From: Luteolibacter flavescens
GTDB taxonomy: Bacteria > Verrucomicrobiota > Verrucomicrobiia > Verrucomicrobiales > Akkermansiaceae
Assembly: GCF_025950085.1 (NCBI RefSeq)
Contig: NZ_JAPDDS010000006.1
Location: 186,001 to 250,000, forward strand
DNA length: 64,000 bases
Reading direction: 5' to 3'
Below, piece by piece: positions 61,625-64,000 of the stretch (positions within the stretch are counted from its first letter, which is position 1; each line of letters opens with the position of its first letter). A program made the position numbers and the translations under genes. The notes under the pieces were generated by a model, which had not been told where the DNA came from, did not search any database, and worked only from the letters and a program-made list of their open reading frames with translations.

Positions 61625-62029
61625 CAAGGTTTTGGCAGTTTGAGGCCCGGACAAGTCCTACCACAAAATCGCCGAATGCTGTTCAAAATATTTCAAGCAT
61701 GAGAGATCGGTCTCGGAGCGCTACGATCTACGGCAATCGTAGGAGATCGATGATCCCGCCCGGCGACCGGTATTCTGTTAGATCGGCCTCGGACGGCAGG
61801 TACCTTTTTCGCGTAGGGTGGGTCGGGCGATCCTCCGGGAGAGAAGACCTGCTTGGAATGGTAAGTCGCTAGGGTTCCTGCCGTTGGCGGAATCGCGACC
61901 ATGCGGGGCAAGAGAGCGGGTCTCTAACTGGTCCGGATGGGGTGGTTTTTTGTCGTTGACCATCAGGTTTCGCGAACCTTTGGAATGCCGCGCATTTTAC
62001 TTGCCCCTACATCTGTCCCTTACGCCTGC
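61625..62029. other. Non-coding stretch before the PEP-CTERM gene
   Basis: About 400 bp without a convincing gene. It probably holds promoters for the divergent genes on both sides. No strong hairpin or repeat was seen. Confidence 0.4.
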
Positions 62030-62617
62030 ATGACTAAAACGACCTCTTCCCGCTTCCTTGCCGCAATGGCTTCGCTCTTCCTCGCCGCTTCGGCTTCCGG
62101 CGCGACGATCGCGGGCTACGCTCCCACCACCGGCCTTACCTCGACCTATGCCCGCCATGGCATCTCCTTCACCACCGCGGATGACGGCACCGCGGACAAG
62201 CTGGAGACCATCGCCTTCTTCAATGGTTCCACGGTCTCCGGCAACGGAATGCTCTACCTCTTCACGTCGGCTTATCTTGATGCGCCGATCAATATCGAAG
62301 GTGATGTCGGCGCCATCGCGTCGGCGGCCTTCGTTGCCGGCGTGGGCTTCGACTTCTCCACGTCGAATATCACGCTGCTTCCCAATACCACCTACTTCGC
62401 CTACTCGCGGGCAGGTTTCTATGTCTCCACCACCACCGGCAATGGCTATGCCGGAGGCGCACATTTCCAGGCTGGAAACAATTTTGATGCCTATGTCGGC
62501 TCGACCGGTCGCGACGCTGCCTTCCTGGTGACGGGCACCGCGGTGCCGGAACCGGGCAGCCTCGCCCTGGTCGCCGGTGGCCTGCTCGCCGCAGCAGCGC
62601 GCCGCCGCCGGAAGTGA
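62030..62617 (+). CDS. PEP-CTERM exported protein
   Basis: 195 residues from ATG 62030; the open frame upstream is not coding. Signal peptide (MTKTTSSRFLAAMASLFLAA), a beta-rich domain of the choice-of-anchor R type (ISFTTADDGTADKLETIAFF, ITLLPNTTYFAYSRAG), and a PEP-CTERM tail (VPEPGSLALVAGGLLAAAAR RRRK). The clean terminator shows a single-gene transcript. Function at the envelope is unknown. Confidence 0.83.
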   Translation: MTKTTSSRFLAAMASLFLAASASGATIAGYAPTTGLTSTYARHGISFTTADDGTADKLETIAFFNGSTVSGNGMLYLFTSAYLDAPINIEGDVGAIASAAFVAGVGFDFSTSNITLLPNTTYFAYSRAGFYVSTTTGNGYAGGAHFQAGNNFDAYVGSTGRDAAFLVTGTAVPEPGSLALVAGGLLAAAARRRRK

Positions 62618-62634
62618 GTTCCGCTTTACCCACG

Positions 62635-62668
62635 GCAGGGAAAGGCACTCGCCTTTCCCTGCATTTTT
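62635..62668 (+). terminator. Rho-independent terminator
   Basis: GCAGGGAAAGG pairs with CCTTTCCCTGC and is followed by ATTTTT, closing the PEP-CTERM gene. Confidence 0.88.
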
Positions 62669-62756
62669 GCCCGGGTCTGAGGGGCATCGTCCCTGCTCGT
62701 GCGTTCAAACCAGCTTGATGTCGGATTCCCTGAGAGGTTGCTTGGACAGGGAATAG

Positions 62757-63023
62757 ATGCTGACCGAAGAACAAGCGATGGAGGTGGCGTGGAGACTTGC
62801 CGAATCAGCGGCGACGCATCTCCGTTTTCCTCTCCGTTCCGAGCCGACGAGGGTTTCCCTCGATGATCACTCCGGCGGTCACGAAGCTCTCGGGATCTCC
62901 ACGAGTTTCTGGGCCTTCATTTTCCGGATGGAAGTGCCCGAGGGAAGCATGATTCACCCTGACTTCGTCCACATCGTGGTCGATCCTCTCACCGGCAATG
63001 CTGCCTTTCTCCCGCTCTTGTGA
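62757..63023 (+). CDS. Small hypothetical protein
   Basis: 88 residues from ATG 62757. MLTEEQAMEVAWRLAESAAT, SFWAFIFRMEVPEGSMIHPD and FVHIVVDPLTGNAAFLPLL read like a compact alpha/beta domain, of the type seen in peptidase-propeptide-like or immunity-like small proteins. No family recognised. Confidence 0.6.
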   Translation: MLTEEQAMEVAWRLAESAATHLRFPLRSEPTRVSLDDHSGGHEALGISTSFWAFIFRMEVPEGSMIHPDFVHIVVDPLTGNAAFLPLL

Positions 63024-63065
63024 TGGGTTCTTCCAAGATGCCGCCGCTGGTGATCGAGCGGCGAA

Positions 63066-63626
63066 TCACGGTTTGCCCGTGATCCTCCGGTCAGTGTTTT
63101 TCTTGCAGGTGGGGCATACCCAAACGACATGCCTCAAGCTGGGGTCATCGTGAGCCCTGAAGTAACCGTCGTTCTTGTTGTTCTTGCTGTTGGATGGAAA
63201 GCCTGGCGCACCTACCGGAACTTCGACGGTTCTTGCCATAGACGCTTTGTGAGTGTCGCAGACGGATGAGTCATGGACCAACTTTTCACCTTCGTGGATC
63301 CTGATCGCGATAAAGCGGTGCGGGTGGTCGGGGTGTCCAATGGTGGAGCATTCCAAGAGATCAACATCATAGGAAGTGCCGCTTTTGAAGCTCGGGTTGT
63401 CGAGCTTGATGCTGGCATGGATCAGTTTGCCGCATTCCGGCTGTATTTGAAGCACCTCGGTTTTGGCGTCGTAGGAGAGATGGCCTCTCGTGCGGATCGG
63501 GGCTTCCCGGATCTTGTAGGAGCGGACATCGAATTCCTGACCCTGGCCGGAGGATGTTGTGGCGAAGCGGGTGCCGCTGCATGAACAAATTGCCAGAATG
63601 AAAAGGATCGCCGACGACCTTTTCAT
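63066..63626 (-). CDS. Lipoprotein of unknown function
   Basis: 186 residues from ATG 63624-63626; the frame is open upstream, but this start gives a lipoprotein signal (MKRSSAILFILAICSCSGT, lipobox ICSC). The mature part (GHLSYDAKTEVLQIQPECGK, YDVDLLECSTIGHPDHPHRF) ends with a CPTC zinc-type motif. Two Cys pairs suggest disulfides or a metal site. No family recognised. Confidence 0.65.
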   Translation of the reverse strand: MKRSSAILFILAICSCSGTRFATTSSGQGQEFDVRSYKIREAPIRTRGHLSYDAKTEVLQIQPECGKLIHASIKLDNPSFKSGTSYDVDLLECSTIGHPDHPHRFIAIRIHEGEKLVHDSSVCDTHKASMARTVEVPVGAPGFPSNSKNNKNDGYFRAHDDPSLRHVVWVCPTCKKNTDRRITGKP

Positions 63627-63826
63627 CAATACAGGAGGTCTCATGGCTATATGTTTATCGGGGGGGCTCGATGGAGAGATTCTCTCCGAGACAGCTAGTG
63701 GCAAGTCTCGACTGGTCACGACGGCAGGGACTCGAAATGGTTCCGATTCGTGCGGCATGAAGGGGGCGCCTGATCACGATAGAACTCTCGCCGACCGACA
63801 ATTGGCCCCAATATCCGTATTGCGTA

Positions 63827-64000
63827 TCAAGACTGCTTTTCGACTCGCGTCTTCGATTTGCGCGAAGCCGGTTTAGCCCTCTTCGAGCGCCGCCAGTCGC
63901 GAGCTATCTCCGCCTGCCGTTTCTTGAGATCTCCTGGCGCGCTAATCCCGAGCTTGTCCAAGAGTTCATTCTCAACGGGGGTCCGTTCATGATGCATGGG
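63827..64000 (-). CDS. Basic hypothetical protein (partial or starting at 63997)
   Basis: A leftward frame enters from the right edge and stops at TGA 63827-63829. It reads MHHERTPVENELLDKLGISA from an ATG at 63995-63997, followed by a Lys/Arg-rich tail (KKRQAEIARDWRRSKRAKPA). It may start at that ATG or be the end of a longer gene. Function unknown. Confidence 0.45.
   Translation of the reverse strand, partial: PMHHERTPVENELLDKLGISAPGDLKKRQAEIARDWRRSKRAKPASRKSKTRVEKQS

Noticed and set aside
1-64000. tRNA genes as integration target
   Set aside because: No tRNA-like T-loop with acceptor pairing was recognised anywhere in the window; the repeat lies in rnpB.

Overview
The window looks like chromosomal DNA of a high-GC member of the Verrucomicrobiota. 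This is inferred from several PEP-CTERM exported proteins, very large secreted cytochrome/beta-propeller proteins, a DUF6797-type propeller protein and a small lineage-typical TPR-like family; no 16S rRNA or other decisive marker is present. The layout is host chromosome (1-18882), an integrated temperate phage of 41,000 bp (18883-59882), then host chromosome again (59883-64000).

Host left flank. Positions 2-127 hold the tail of a DUF533/TerB-like gene and 306-623 a histidine-rich exported protein. Positions 767-7044 look like a zinc-responsive surface cluster: a TonB-dependent receptor, two choice-of-anchor M proteins (one with a PEP-CTERM anchor), an All3515-type PEP-CTERM protein and an unknown protein. 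A near-identical GCAA-N5-TTGC box lies in both divergent promoter regions of the cluster. Next come a five-haem exported cytochrome c and a DUF6797 beta-propeller protein (8351-12696, probable operon), a DUF456 membrane protein and a 1,718-residue secreted protein with LVIVD, PKD, YVTN, di-haem and Calx-beta parts.

The junction is the most notable feature. The gene for RNase P RNA (rnpB, about 18706-19103) is the attachment site. A perfect 129-bp direct repeat (18883-19011 and 59883-60011) bounds the element. The left copy is a complete rnpB whose 3' terminal part must come from the phage. The right copy is the displaced original 3' half. The two 3' tails differ in sequence but keep the same two hairpins by paired changes, and both keep the universally conserved ACAGAAUCCGGCUUA element. 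The phage therefore cuts a housekeeping ribozyme gene and restores it with its own 3' segment.

Prophage. Modules in order are: integrase with candidate arm-site repeats; a leftward lysogeny block (RHH protein, membrane protein, XRE repressor with four near-identical operators); a tightly overlapping rightward early operon (small regulators, RMF-like protein, recombination protein, YqaJ exonuclease, PP-loop/PAPS-reductase-family protein, RusA resolvase, replication protein, DnaC-like loader, HTH regulator); a self-contained PEP-CTERM/DUF4394 moron; a ParB-methyltransferase; small and large terminase; and a lysis region. A cargo block (37.3-43.4 kb) follows, with NhaA antiporter, Tat-exported ferritin-like protein, GAF histidine kinase, winged-helix protein and a TPR-like protein. 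Then come Mu-like head genes (DUF935 portal with a ParB-like segment, morphogenesis proteins, protease/scaffold, decoration, capsid) and a long non-contractile tail (tape measure, hub, fibre-like proteins). All major modules look intact, so a siphovirus-type temperate phage is likely.

Host right flank. This holds the rnpB remnant, two small membrane proteins, a CxxC protein, a PEP-CTERM protein with a clean terminator, a small hypothetical protein, a lipoprotein and a partial leftward gene at the end.
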